A stretch of 64,000 nucleotides of DNA from Spirochaeta sp. UBA5339 (GCA_002408085.1 DHQL01000009.1:333380-397379); one strand, 5' to 3'. Counted from the first letter of the stretch, positions 17,292 through 26,430 are shown. Translations and numbers: made by a program. Notes: generated by a model from the sequence alone, not told the origin.

Positions 17292-20200
17292 ATGAGGAGA
17301 ACTGTTTTGTACACCCCTGTAGATCCCAGAGTTGACTTCCCAAAGATGGAAGAGAAAATTCAGAAATTCTGGGAAGAGAATACTATTTTTGAGAAATCCA
17401 TTTCTGAGCGTGAAGGCGCCGAGGACTATGTCTTCTATGACGGTCCTCCTTTTGCTACCGGCCTTCCTCACTTCGGCCACTTTGTTCCCGGTACTCTCAA
17501 GGATATTATTCCCCGCTACCAGACCATGAAGGGCAAGAGAGTCGAGCGTCGTTTCGGCTGGGACTGTCATGGTCTGCCGGTTGAGTACGAAATGGAGAAG
17601 GAACTGGGTATCTCCGGTAAGACAGAGATCGAAAAGTACGGCGTGAGCGAGTTCAACGAGGCCTGCCGTTCCATCGTTCTCCGCTTTACAAAAGAGTGGC
17701 GTCAGATTATCACAAGAATGGGCCGCTGGGTCGATTTTGATCACGACTACAAGACCATGGACCCCGACTATATGGAGTCCATCTGGTGGGTTGTGAAGTC
17801 TCTGTGGGAGAAGGACCTTGTCTACAAGGGGCACTACATCCTCCCCACATGTCCCCGCTGTTCAACACCCTTGAGCAACCACGAGCTCAATCTCGGCGGA
17901 TACAAGGATGTAAACGATCCTGCCATCACAATCAAGTTCAAGGCTATTGATGAGACTCCCGGTGAAGAGAACACCTACTTCCTGGCATGGACCACCACTC
18001 CCTGGACCCTGATCTCCAACCTCGCCCTATCTTTAGGGGACGAGATTGACTACGTCAAGGTTAAAGACAAAGACGAGAACTACATCCTCGCTGCCGAACG
18101 GGTCTCTTCCTACTATAAGAGTGAAGAAGACTATGAGGTCATATGGACCAAAAAGGGTAAGGACCTCAAGGGTCTCTCATACGAGCCCATTTTTCCCTAT
18201 TTTCTGGACAGAAAGGACCAGGGGGCCTACAAGGTCTTTACCGGCGATCATGTCTCTACTGAGGACGGTACAGGTATCGTTCATACTGCAAGCGGTTTCG
18301 GTGAAGAGGACTACGCCGTTCTCAAGGACACCGGCATCGAAGTGGTCTGCCCCGTTGACGACGAGGGTCAGTTTACCAAAGAGGTTCCCGACTACCAGGG
18401 CCGCTTTGTTAAGGACTGCGACAAGGACATTATCAACAGACTCAAAGAGGAGGGGAAACTGGTCAAGAGAGATCAGATCCTTCACTCTTATCCCCACTGC
18501 TGGAGATGCGACAGCCCCCTGATCTACAAGGCCGTAGGTTCCTGGTTTGTGGATATCGGCAAAGTTAAAGAGAAGATGCTGTCGGCCAACGACAAGATCA
18601 ACTGGGTTCCCGACCACCTGAAGAAGGGACGCTTTGGAAAGTGGCTTGAGAACGCCCGTGACTGGGCCATCAGCCGTAACCGCTACTGGGGTAACCCCAT
18701 TCCCGTCTGGGAGTGCGACGAGTGCGAGAAGCGCGAGTGTATCGGAAGCCGTGCCGAGCTTAAAGAGAAGTCCGGAGAAGAGGTGACCGACCTCCACAAG
18801 CACTTTGTAGACCATATCACCTGGGGATGTTCCTGCGGTAAGGGTACAATGAGACGTATTCCCGAGGTTCTGGACTGCTGGTTTGAGTCCGGTTCCATGC
18901 CCTATGCACAGGTTCACTACCCCTTCGAGAACAAGGAGTGGTTCGAGGCCAACTTCCCCGCCAAGTTTATCTGCGAAGGCCTGGACCAGACCCGCGGATG
19001 GTTCTACACACTGACCATTCTGGCGGCCAGTCTCTTTGACTCTCCCGCCTTTGAAAACGTTGTTGTAAACGGTCTGGTTCTGGCGGAGGACGGAAAGAAG
19101 ATGTCCAAGTCCCTGAGGAACTTTACCGACCCCATGGAGGTTATCAACAACTTTGGTGCCGATGCCCTGCGTCTCTTCCTGATGAACTCCGCCGTAGTAC
19201 GGGCCGAGAGCCTCAAGTACTCCGACGACGGTGTGAAAGAGGTTCTCAAGAGCATTATCATCCCTCTGTGGAACTCCTACAGCTTCTTTGTAACATACGC
19301 CAATATCGACGGTGCGGCTCCCTCAGAGCCCCCGGCGAATCCTGATAACCCCCTTGACCAGTGGATTCTCTCGGAGACCCTCCACCTGGTTCAGGATGTA
19401 ACAGCCCAGCTGGATGCCTACGATATCCAGAAGGCCATCGAGCCGATCCTGAAGTTTATCGACCTCTTGAACAACTGGTATATCCGCCGTTCAAGAAGAC
19501 GTTTCTGGAAGAGTGAGAACGACGGTGACAAGATGCAGGCTTACGGTACTCTGTGGCATGCCCTGATCACCCTGGTGAAGGTTGCTTCCCCGTTCATCCC
19601 CTTTGTGACCGAGGAGATCTACCAGAACCTGAGAACCGACTCCATGCCCGAGAGTATTCACCTCAGTGACTACCCCGTGGCAAAAGAGGAAGACCGTGAT
19701 CAGATCCTTGAGCGCAAGATGGAGCTGACCCAGCAGGCCGTTTCCATGGGTAGAGCTCTTAGAGCGATGCACAACCTGAAGACAAGACAGCCCCTGAAGG
19801 CGATGCACCTGGTAACCAGAAACGCCGAGGAGAAGAAGATTCTCCGTGAGATGGAAGACATCATCGCCGAAGAGCTCAACGTGAAGGAGGTCTACTTCAG
19901 AGAGAACGAGGAAGACCTTGTAGAGTACTCTGTAAAGGCGAACTTCCGTGTTCTGGGTAAACAGCTCGGAAAGGATATGAAGGCCGCCGCGGGACGGATT
20001 CAGGAGCTCAGCTCCGAAGAGATTCTCTCCCTCCTGGAAGGCGCCACCCTGAGTGTCGAGTTTGAAGGTGCTGAACACAGCTCCATCGACATCACCTCCG
20101 AGTCTGTCGTGATCAATAGATCCGAAAAGGAGAACCTCAAGGTCCTCAACGAGGGAGATCTCACCATTGCCCTTGATCCCGAGATCACAGAAGAGCTTCT

Positions 20201-20453
20201 GCAGGAAGGCATGGTCCGTGATATTGTCAGAAGCATCCAGAACCTCCGAAAGGAGAGCGGTCTGGAAGTTACCGACCGGATCAATCTTTTTATCCACGGT
20301 TCTGACTCCGTGAAGGCTGCAGTAAGCGCCTTTGAAGATCACCTGTTGAGCGAGACTCTGGGTGAATCCTGGACCTGGGAGATGAAGGACGGAGCCGCCG
20401 AGGGAAGCTGCGGCGATGACGAACCCTGTCATATTGCTCTGGAGAAGGCCTGA
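17292..20453 (+). CDS. ileS: isoleucyl-tRNA synthetase, eukaryote-like (type 2)
   Basis: 1053 residues. Joins isoleucine to tRNA-Ile in the cytoplasm. Class I signatures: H60-F-G-H63 within FATGLPHFGHFVPG, and GKKMSKSLRN with KMSKS at 603-607. GWDCHGLPVEYE precedes the inserted editing domain (residues about 200-400, with TTTPWTLISNLAL). The Cys pairs CDECEKREC lie in the catalytic insertion. Length and the HFGH form point to the type 2 lineage, which is generally little affected by mupirocin; this sensitivity is family knowledge, not seen. GGAG lies 7 bases before the ATG. Codon choice is strongly biased, as in highly expressed genes. Confidence 0.97.
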   Translation: MRRTVLYTPVDPRVDFPKMEEKIQKFWEENTIFEKSISEREGAEDYVFYDGPPFATGLPHFGHFVPGTLKDIIPRYQTMKGKRVERRFGWDCHGLPVEYEMEKELGISGKTEIEKYGVSEFNEACRSIVLRFTKEWRQIITRMGRWVDFDHDYKTMDPDYMESIWWVVKSLWEKDLVYKGHYILPTCPRCSTPLSNHELNLGGYKDVNDPAITIKFKAIDETPGEENTYFLAWTTTPWTLISNLALSLGDEIDYVKVKDKDENYILAAERVSSYYKSEEDYEVIWTKKGKDLKGLSYEPIFPYFLDRKDQGAYKVFTGDHVSTEDGTGIVHTASGFGEEDYAVLKDTGIEVVCPVDDEGQFTKEVPDYQGRFVKDCDKDIINRLKEEGKLVKRDQILHSYPHCWRCDSPLIYKAVGSWFVDIGKVKEKMLSANDKINWVPDHLKKGRFGKWLENARDWAISRNRYWGNPIPVWECDECEKRECIGSRAELKEKSGEEVTDLHKHFVDHITWGCSCGKGTMRRIPEVLDCWFESGSMPYAQVHYPFENKEWFEANFPAKFICEGLDQTRGWFYTLTILAASLFDSPAFENVVVNGLVLAEDGKKMSKSLRNFTDPMEVINNFGADALRLFLMNSAVVRAESLKYSDDGVKEVLKSIIIPLWNSYSFFVTYANIDGAAPSEPPANPDNPLDQWILSETLHLVQDVTAQLDAYDIQKAIEPILKFIDLLNNWYIRRSRRRFWKSENDGDKMQAYGTLWHALITLVKVASPFIPFVTEEIYQNLRTDSMPESIHLSDYPVAKEEDRDQILERKMELTQQAVSMGRALRAMHNLKTRQPLKAMHLVTRNAEEKKILREMEDIIAEELNVKEVYFRENEEDLVEYSVKANFRVLGKQLGKDMKAAAGRIQELSSEEILSLLEGATLSVEFEGAEHSSIDITSESVVINRSEKENLKVLNEGDLTIALDPEITEELLQEGMVRDIVRSIQNLRKESGLEVTDRINLFIHGSDSVKAAVSAFEDHLLSETLGESWTWEMKDGAAEGSCGDDEPCHIALEKA

Positions 20454-20458
20454 TCAGA

Positions 20459-21343
20459 ATGAAAAAGTACATCCTCCCGGCACTGAGCCTACTACTTCTT
20501 GCTTTACTTCTGCCGGGCTGTACTACAACAGCCCCTGTAGAGAGAATTGATGCGGATCCCCTGGCAGTGCTGCCCGAGGATGATGACTTCTACCTGCTGG
20601 CCCGCCCCTCGGAGCATCCGGAGCTTGTTCTGGAGGTTCTGCAGGAGCTGATGCCGGTGGAGGAGGGGCAGATCATGCCCGCCCTGGAGCGTACCCGAAC
20701 AGCGGTAGTCTCCGCCAGCTTCGGTGACTCACTGGAGTTCTCCGGCAAGATGGAGGGAGACTATCCCGCCGTCTTTGTCCGCCACTCCCTGAGACGCTCA
20801 AAGGACTGGGCAAAGGAAGAGGACAAGACCTACCGCGGTCCCATGGATATCCTCGCCGACACCATGTACAAAAACACCCTCCTTGCAACTAGCGGGGAGG
20901 AGAGGCTGGACAGTTTGCAGGCTGACTTTCTGAATCAACCTGAAAAGACCGTCCTTCCAAAGTCTGACCTGGAGTGGTGGCAGAGCGGCGATAGTGCCGT
21001 GATGTTCTATCTTCCCGATATGAGCCGTCTTCCCATGCCGGCTGGATTGCCCTCTGTACCAGCAGGCAGCTCCTTTGCAGGATTCCTGAGCCCTGTAGGC
21101 GAATCAGAGCAGTACAGACTCAGTGGCGAGCTGCGCTTTGCCGATGCCCGGAATACACGTATGTGGGCACTGGGACTGAGGCTCTTTCTGGCGGGAACAC
21201 TGGGGCTCTCCCCTGTAGCAGAAGAGAGACAGGCACTGAATGAGATGGAACTGAAGATTCATGATTCAATAATAATGCTGGATAACTGGAAGATGACCCC
21301 ATCAGCATGGGGCCACTTCCTTTCGGGATTCAAGGCGGATTAG
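20459..21343 (+). CDS. lipoprotein of unknown function
   Basis: 294 residues. The N-terminus (MKKYILPALSLLLLALLLPG followed by Cys21) is a lipoprotein signal; an acidic Asp/Glu-rich stretch follows (LPEDDDFYLLARP). No known domain is recognised. The body is globular, alpha/beta in pattern, without further membrane segments. The gene starts 5 bases after ileS, and so is probably read through from it, although nothing links it to translation. Its 3' end overlaps the convergent lipoprotein gene by 4 bases. Confidence 0.75.
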   Translation: MKKYILPALSLLLLALLLPGCTTTAPVERIDADPLAVLPEDDDFYLLARPSEHPELVLEVLQELMPVEEGQIMPALERTRTAVVSASFGDSLEFSGKMEGDYPAVFVRHSLRRSKDWAKEEDKTYRGPMDILADTMYKNTLLATSGEERLDSLQADFLNQPEKTVLPKSDLEWWQSGDSAVMFYLPDMSRLPMPAGLPSVPAGSSFAGFLSPVGESEQYRLSGELRFADARNTRMWALGLRLFLAGTLGLSPVAEERQALNEMELKIHDSIIMLDNWKMTPSAWGHFLSGFKAD

Positions 21344-22035
21344 ATCTCTTTCAGGATAATCTTGTAGGTAGTTACAGTTATGTCATCGGAGGAAAGCATG
21401 TCCAGTCGGAATTTCTTCTGTGATGAACCCAGAATAATCTGAAAAAGTCCATCTCCATCTGTATATTCATATCCTCCTTCACTCCCGTCAAAGTTAAGCA
21501 TTGTAATGGAACTTCCATTGTTATACTCGATATCCAGAGTGATTCCCTCGGTGAAGTATGATTCAGGCAGTCCCAGGGTGAGAATATTGCCGTCAAGGGA
21601 TAGAGTGAAATCTTCTCCCAAGTCATCCAGATCGAAGCTGTCACCGTTTATGGATATTTCAAAACCGGGACCCATCTCCACAGGAATCACATTCAGCCCC
21701 GCTTCTATAGTAACCCCCTGAATCTTCATGGCTATAATATCATCGGAATCATCCATAAGCATGGCCATAAAGGAGTAGTCTCCCACAGGTATTCCCGTAA
21801 AAAGATAGTCTCCCGTCCAGTCAGTGATGTTCTCCACATCCGCAAAGTTGAAGAGTTTGTCTTTTTCAACAAAGCCCATTACCGCAGAGTCAATGGCTGA
21901 AGAATCTTCAATGTACCGGGCACCGGAACTCTCTCCGATGGTTATTCTTGCATAGCCTGTATCGCTCAGGTCTGTAATATTTGAACAGGCCGTCAACAGG
22001 ATCAGGGCCAGTATCGGTAATATCAGTTTTTTCAT
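21340..22035 (-). CDS. lipoprotein of unknown function, last gene of the FecR operon
   Basis: 231 residues. MKKLILPILALILLTAC gives a lipoprotein signal with Cys17. The mature part is acidic and almost all beta in pattern (GYARITIGESSGARYIEDSS, DWTGDYLFTGIPVGDYSFMA), the latter like a small carboxypeptidase-regulatory or prealbumin-type fold. AGGAGG precedes the ATG. It begins 9 bases after the FecR-domain gene and so belongs with the two genes before that. Role unknown; a cell-surface or periplasmic partner of the barrel protein is plausible. Confidence 0.75.
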   Translation of the reverse strand: MKKLILPILALILLTACSNITDLSDTGYARITIGESSGARYIEDSSAIDSAVMGFVEKDKLFNFADVENITDWTGDYLFTGIPVGDYSFMAMLMDDSDDIIAMKIQGVTIEAGLNVIPVEMGPGFEISINGDSFDLDDLGEDFTLSLDGNILTLGLPESYFTEGITLDIEYNNGSSITMLNFDGSEGGYEYTDGDGLFQIILGSSQKKFRLDMLSSDDITVTTYKIILKEI

Positions 22036-22044
22036 ATTTACCTC

Positions 22045-22704
22045 CTATCTCAGCTCAATCAGGGCGTAACCCACTTTTGAGCCCGGTGAACCGGATGTGG
22101 TTACAATATTCCGGTTCTGGGATGTATTGGTGTTGACCGTTCTGCCTCCCAAAACCTGTTCAGTTGGGGGGTCTAAACCCATGGTGCTGCCTACAATGGT
22201 GATCTTTGCACTCTGGGAACGCTGTAATGTAAAGCTGTAGTCACCCAATGAGAACTGTACAATTCCTTCAAGGACGGTCAGGCGGCTCGGACTCATATCC
22301 AGCCTTGTTCCTCTTACCGCAGCCGTGGCAACAGGTGAACTGACTCTAAAATCATGGAAGCTGCCTTCCTTCTTTTTTACATCAGCCTGAAGACGTCCGC
22401 TGCTCAGAAAAAGACTTGTATTCTGGGAACCGTCACTCTGTGCGATGGCTTCTTCCATTTTGATCCTCGTAAGAGCCTTCAGGTTGACTCTGGTATCGCC
22501 GTTTACCACAAGAACTGCGGTAGAGTTGAACCCTGTGGAGATTCTTGTACCTGCAGGTACAGTATCTCCCTCACCAGCGGCGCTCCAGCTGCCGGAACCG
22601 GGAAGCATAAGCTCTACCTTTCCTTTAATTTCTGTAATGGACACATCGGCCCAGAGAGATGCAGTGATAAAAAGGCATAGAATAATTAAAATTGTTTTTT
22701 TCAT
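22045..22704 (-). CDS. secreted FecR-domain protein
   Basis: 219 residues with a Sec signal peptide (MKKTILIILCLFITASLWAD, cleavage near residue 19). Residues about 20-130 are a FecR domain: ITEIKGKVELMLPGSGSWSA, EGDTVPAGTRISTGFNSTAV, then VRGTRLDMSPSRLTVLEGIV. Unlike E. coli FecR it has no membrane-spanning anti-sigma part, so it is a stand-alone periplasmic or surface FecR protein, not a regulator of a FecI sigma factor; no sigma factor gene lies nearby. AGGAGG precedes the start. Nine bases separate it from the barrel gene upstream. Confidence 0.85.
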   Translation of the reverse strand: MKKTILIILCLFITASLWADVSITEIKGKVELMLPGSGSWSAAGEGDTVPAGTRISTGFNSTAVLVVNGDTRVNLKALTRIKMEEAIAQSDGSQNTSLFLSSGRLQADVKKKEGSFHDFRVSSPVATAAVRGTRLDMSPSRLTVLEGIVQFSLGDYSFTLQRSQSAKITIVGSTMGLDPPTEQVLGGRTVNTNTSQNRNIVTTSGSPGSKVGYALIELR

Positions 22705-22713
22705 AAAAACCTC

Positions 22714-24012
22714 CTAGAAACTGAAAGACAGGTCAAAACCAATTTTGGGTAGAACAGGCAGGAAGGGTTCGAGCTCCTCATTGATGGTTACTGCCTCACC
22801 AGGTACAAGCACTCCCAGATTTATGGATGCGCCGAAGTCCGATGCAGGTCTGAATTTGAAGGCCATAAGGGCTTCCTGTCCTATAAAGAGACTGTCTTCT
22901 CCGTTATCTACGATTAATGATGAAGAAACAGGTCCGTTTACCGTCCTTAGAAGGGTGGTCGTGCTCAGTTCAAAGGCGAATCTGTTACTTCCCGACAGGC
23001 TTACAAGAAGTTCAATGGCCGTCAGATTCCCAAGATTCAGGTCCAGGACATAACCTCTGCTCCCGGAATTGGATATGGGGATAAACTGATTCTGAGATCC
23101 TGAGGCGTTTTGTCCATAGTAGTCCTCTCTGTTTTCCCACTTCTCTCCTGAACTGACAAGGGCTCCCAGTGAAACAAAGGAATTGGTTCCTCCAGGTAGA
23201 AAGTACAGGGTGAATTCTCCGAGATAACCGTTGGATGTAAGATCTCCCAGAGCTCCTGTCTGAAATACAAGGCTTGTATCATACATCAGGACGGGTAGGA
23301 GGAATCCCTCCATATCCAGCTGGAAGTAGACCGTATGGAGGCGGTCGGATCCAGTGGAGATCTTTTCGTCCTTGATCATGTCCTGCTGAGCCGTTATACC
23401 GCCGGTAAGGGTCATATAGGGGCCGAGGATCTCTGGGTAGGTATAACTGACAGACTCTATTATACGGGAAGGTCCGAAGAAGGAGTCTGAGTCACTGGCC
23501 AGATTGACATCACTGCTGGTCATTGTGATGTCAGAAGCCTTGGAGTTGACAAGTCCGGTATATCCAAGAGTTGTGCTGAGGAGTCCTGGTCCCAGTCTCA
23601 TTGATATTGCAAGACCATCCAGTGGATGAGCTATAATCAGGGCTGAGGGATCTGCAAAGATCTGCCGTCCTGCACGGTAGTTGAAGCCGGCATACTTTCC
23701 ATACATATTGAGGGCGTTGAGCTCTGGATAAAATTCACCGTCCAGTCCGAGGTAGGAGAGTTCCTGATTGAAATCGGCTGCAATGCGGGCATTGGCATCA
23801 TAGACCAGTGATCCGTCAAAGCTGAATTTAAACAGATCGTTCAGGCTGCTTTCATACCATAAGCTCAGCTTGTCTGTTGTTGTAAACTCAGCAACAGTTC
23901 CGTAAATATCGGGCCCCTCTGCGTTCAGGTCCAGTCTGACACCTCCGGTATGCTCATAGGCCGAGAGGAGGGTTGGGAGGTAGATCATCAGAATAAGCAG
24001 AATCTTTTTCAT
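22714..24012 (-). CDS. predicted outer-membrane barrel protein of the FecR operon
   Basis: 432 residues with a signal peptide (MKKILLILMIYLPTLLSA, cleavage near residue 18). The remainder alternates polar and hydrophobic residues in about 20 strands separated by Gly/Asn/Asp turns, and ends GFDLSFSF with a C-terminal Phe, the classical barrel signature. No named family recognised. Its ATG overlaps the stop of the upstream small secreted protein by 4 bases, and the FecR gene follows after 9 bases, so a joint role at the outer membrane is likely. Confidence 0.75.
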   Translation of the reverse strand: MKKILLILMIYLPTLLSAYEHTGGVRLDLNAEGPDIYGTVAEFTTTDKLSLWYESSLNDLFKFSFDGSLVYDANARIAADFNQELSYLGLDGEFYPELNALNMYGKYAGFNYRAGRQIFADPSALIIAHPLDGLAISMRLGPGLLSTTLGYTGLVNSKASDITMTSSDVNLASDSDSFFGPSRIIESVSYTYPEILGPYMTLTGGITAQQDMIKDEKISTGSDRLHTVYFQLDMEGFLLPVLMYDTSLVFQTGALGDLTSNGYLGEFTLYFLPGGTNSFVSLGALVSSGEKWENREDYYGQNASGSQNQFIPISNSGSRGYVLDLNLGNLTAIELLVSLSGSNRFAFELSTTTLLRTVNGPVSSSLIVDNGEDSLFIGQEALMAFKFRPASDFGASINLGVLVPGEAVTINEELEPFLPVLPKIGFDLSFSF

Positions 24013-24470
24013 AACTCTTCCTCCGTTCTTTCCAGTGCCAGTGACAGGGATGAGAGGACCTCATCGGGGGTCATTTTATGGTTTACGTAGGCTGTGCCGA
24101 TGACGTATTCCTGATACCCTGCTTCCTGCGCAGCATATCGAGGAGTTCCAAAAAGGGTATAGAAGATTCCTCCTCTGATGGAGAAACTCTGAAACAGAGC
24201 CAGATGGAACTGACCTGTTGTAATGGAGTCCGAAGAGCTTATATTCTTAAGCTTCTTTCCCCATTTCTGCTGCAAAGCCCAGGTTAGCCCATCTTCAACG
24301 GTTGCGCTGTCATCCAGATGTCCCGTAGCCTGGGCAATCAGGAGCAGTGAGGTTCCGGCATCGGCTGTATCTCGAACAATGAAGTCATCCAGAACACTGT
24401 TTGACTGGGCCGTCAGTGACGACAGAGCCATACAAGTTAGAAATATTAATGATAAATACCTAGTTTTCAT
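24009..24470 (-). CDS. small secreted protein of unknown function, first gene of the FecR operon
   Basis: 153 residues. Residues 1-21 are a Sec signal peptide ending LTAQ. The mature part is mixed alpha/beta with no recognised domain; YQEYVIGTAYVNHKMTPDEV near the end is followed by a Glu-rich C-terminus. No Shine-Dalgarno sequence precedes the ATG; instead TATATT (24477-24482) lies only 6 bases upstream, suggesting a leaderless mRNA. It heads the four-gene set down to 21340. Confidence 0.7.
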   Translation of the reverse strand: MKTRYLSLIFLTCMALSSLTAQSNSVLDDFIVRDTADAGTSLLLIAQATGHLDDSATVEDGLTWALQQKWGKKLKNISSSDSITTGQFHLALFQSFSIRGGIFYTLFGTPRYAAQEAGYQEYVIGTAYVNHKMTPDEVLSSLSLALERTEEEL

Positions 24471-24476
24471 ATAATA

Positions 24477-24482
24477 AATATA
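24477..24482 (-). promoter_or_regulatory. -10 element next to the ATG (predicted leaderless mRNA)
   Basis: TATATT on the minus strand, then TATTAT, then the ATG at 24470. No purine-rich ribosome site is present. The -35 region is weak (ATGAAT at 17 bases). The arrangement equals that before the gene at 30635. Confidence 0.4.
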
Positions 24483-24529
24483 AACGAAACTTTTAGATTA
24501 TTCATTATTAATATATTAAATCTTATATG

Positions 24530-24626
24530 AACACTGTGTCACTTTCAAAAGCAGTGTTTTTTTTCGAAGGTGAAGTTCATAATTGAGACTACTTGAAGGT
24601 CTCAGAACCTTTCAGTAAACTGAAAG
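24530..24626 (+). promoter_or_regulatory. structured leader upstream of hisH with terminator-like hairpin
   Basis: Three hairpins in a row: AACACTG (24530-24536) with CAGTGTT (24552-24558) followed by T8 to 24564; GAGAC (24585-24589) with GTCTC (24599-24603); and CTTTCAG-TAAA-CTGAAAG (24609-24626). The first looks like an intrinsic terminator. It could end stray transcripts or act as an attenuator. No histidine-rich leader peptide was found. Confidence 0.4.
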
Positions 24627-24653
24627 TCCATATTTTACCTTTTAGGAATTAAA

Positions 24654-25253
24654 ATGATTGCTGTTGTAGATTACGATGCAGGTAATCTGAAGAGTGTGGA
24701 GACGGCCCTGGAGAAACTTGGCGCCGATTTTTTTATCTCATCAGACCATGAGCGTCTGGCTGCTGCCGACAAGATGATCTTTCCCGGTGTGGGAGAGGCG
24801 GCGCAGGCCATGAAAAGACTCAAAAGTACATCTCTGGACAAGGTCATCAGAGAGTTCGCCGCCTCCGGAAAACCCCTTTTCGGTATCTGTCTGGGGTCCC
24901 AGATTCTCTTTGATCACTCCGAAGAGTCAGATACTCCCTGTCTGGGCATCCTTCCCGGAAATGTAAGGCAGTTTTCTTCAGAAATGGGACTCAAAATCCC
25001 CCATATGGGATGGAACACCCTCAAACACAGCAATCATCCTCTCTTCAAGGATCTTCCCCAGGACAAGTCCTTCTACTTTGTTCACTCCTACTATGTGGAG
25101 CCCTCGGACTCAGCGGATGTGATCGGTACCAGCGACTACGGAATCGAGTTCACGGCAGCCGTGGCCAGAGGCAATGTGATGGCCACCCAGTTTCACCCCG
25201 AGAAGAGCGGGGAGTGGGGCCTTCAGATCTTAAGGAATTTTATCGCCTATTAA
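24654..25253 (+). CDS. hisH: imidazole glycerol phosphate synthase, glutaminase subunit
   Basis: 199 residues, full length. The class I amidotransferase triad is present: Cys79 in FGICLGSQ, His181 and Glu183 in QFHPEKSG. HisH splits glutamine and passes ammonia to HisF, which forms imidazole glycerol phosphate and AICAR in histidine synthesis. AGGA precedes the ATG. hisF follows after 56 bases; hisA, usually between them, is absent here, and the other his genes are not in the window. The upstream region carries three hairpins. Confidence 0.96.
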   Translation: MIAVVDYDAGNLKSVETALEKLGADFFISSDHERLAAADKMIFPGVGEAAQAMKRLKSTSLDKVIREFAASGKPLFGICLGSQILFDHSEESDTPCLGILPGNVRQFSSEMGLKIPHMGWNTLKHSNHPLFKDLPQDKSFYFVHSYYVEPSDSADVIGTSDYGIEFTAAVARGNVMATQFHPEKSGEWGLQILRNFIAY

Positions 25254-25309
25254 GGGTGTGAGGGGAGCTGGGTATGTAGTTCTGTTCCCCTGGAAGAAAG
25301 GAAAGTAAA

Positions 25310-26074
25310 ATGCTTCAGAAAAGAATAGTTGTCTGTCTCGATGTACGGGATGGAAAGACAACAAAGGGAATCAAGTTCAAGGGCAATATCGATATCGGCG
25401 ATCCCGTTGAGATGGCGGCCATGTACTATGAACAGGGCGTCGACGAGCTTGTTTTCTACGATATAACCGCCTCCGCTGAGAAGCGGGGGATTATGATCGA
25501 TGTGGTCAGCCGTGTGGCAAAGACCATCTTCATTCCCTTCTGTGTGGGAGGAGGAATCTCCAGCCTCGAGGATATGAAGAAGGTTATCGGAGCGGGGGCC
25601 GAAAAGGTCAGCCTCAACTCTGCCGCCGTGCGGAATCCGGACATTATCAACCAGGGGGCCCGTCACTTCGGAAACCAGTGTATTGTGCTTGGAATGGATG
25701 CCCTGGCCGATGAGGCCATGCCCTCGGGGTACAGGGTTGTGATTGACGGCGGACGGAAGCACACCGGAATGGATGCCCTTGCCTGGGCGAAGGAAGCCGA
25801 ATCCCGGGGTGCCGGTGAGATCGTTCTCAATTCAATCGACGCTGACGGTACAAGAGAGGGCTATGAGCTTACGGCGACCCGTCTGATCTCGGAAAATGTG
25901 GGGATACCCGTGGTTGCCTCGGGAGGTGCCGGAGAGCCCTCCCACCTTGCGGATGTTCTCACCAAAGGCAAGGCAGATGCCGCACTGATCGCCAGTATGG
26001 TTCATTTTGGCGACTATACGGTGCCGGGAATCAAGGATTATCTGCACAAAGAGAATATTCCCGTCAGAATATGA
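25310..26074 (+). CDS. hisF: imidazole glycerol phosphate synthase, cyclase subunit
   Basis: 254 residues, a (beta/alpha)8 barrel of standard length. Catalytic Asp11 (VVCLDVRDG) and Asp130 (VLGMDALAD) are both present, as are the phosphate-binding loops FCVGGGISS and VASGGAGEPSH. It closes the imidazole ring using ammonia channelled from HisH. AAAGGAAAG precedes the ATG. An insertion around residues 130-155 (MPSGYRVVIDGGRKHTGMDA) is also found in other HisF proteins. Confidence 0.97.
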   Translation: MLQKRIVVCLDVRDGKTTKGIKFKGNIDIGDPVEMAAMYYEQGVDELVFYDITASAEKRGIMIDVVSRVAKTIFIPFCVGGGISSLEDMKKVIGAGAEKVSLNSAAVRNPDIINQGARHFGNQCIVLGMDALADEAMPSGYRVVIDGGRKHTGMDALAWAKEAESRGAGEIVLNSIDADGTREGYELTATRLISENVGIPVVASGGAGEPSHLADVLTKGKADAALIASMVHFGDYTVPGIKDYLHKENIPVRI

Positions 26075-26145
26075 TGGAACTGTTGCCACAGTAAGAAAAT
26101 ATCATTATATTTGGTTTACAACTCTAATATACAGGAGCGCGCAAA

Positions 26146-26430
26146 ATGCCTACCTATGATTATAAATGTGAAAACTGCGGACATCTGTTCGAATATTTTC
26201 AGTCCATGGCCGACGATCCCCTCAAGACCTGTCCTGACTGTAAGCAGGACAGTCTGAAACGGCTGATCGGCGGCGGCATGGGTGTTATTTTCAAGGGAAG
26301 CGGTTTTTATGTGAACGATGCGAAAAAGAGCTCAAGCACATCAAAGCCTCTCAAGGATAAGACACCCAAGGCATCTTCGGGATGTGAAGGGTGCAGTAAG
26401 GCAAAAGACAGCTCAAAAAGCGCGTCCTGA
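26146..26430 (+). CDS. FmdB-family zinc-ribbon protein
   Basis: 94 residues. The N-terminal half is the FmdB regulatory zinc ribbon: MPTYDYKCENCGHLFEYFQS with a first CxxC, and TCPDCKQDSLKRLIGG with a second. The C-terminal tail is low complexity (Lys/Ser-rich) and ends with another Cys pair (GCEGCSKAK). Function is not established for the family. ACAGGAG precedes the ATG. It ends at a strong bidirectional terminator shared with thiI. Confidence 0.9.
   Translation: MPTYDYKCENCGHLFEYFQSMADDPLKTCPDCKQDSLKRLIGGGMGVIFKGSGFYVNDAKKSSSTSKPLKDKTPKASSGCEGCSKAKDSSKSAS

Noticed and set aside
18177..18917. Minus-strand open frame of 246 codons opposite ileS
   Set aside because: Same cause: antisense to the editing/catalytic region of ileS, no recognisable fold.
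19491..20432. Minus-strand open frame of 313 codons opposite ileS
   Set aside because: Shadow of strongly biased ileS codons; low-complexity composition and no ribosome site.
22045..22704. FecR as anti-sigma regulator of iron-citrate uptake
   Set aside because: It has a signal peptide, no cytoplasmic or membrane part, and no FecI sigma factor or TonB receptor nearby.
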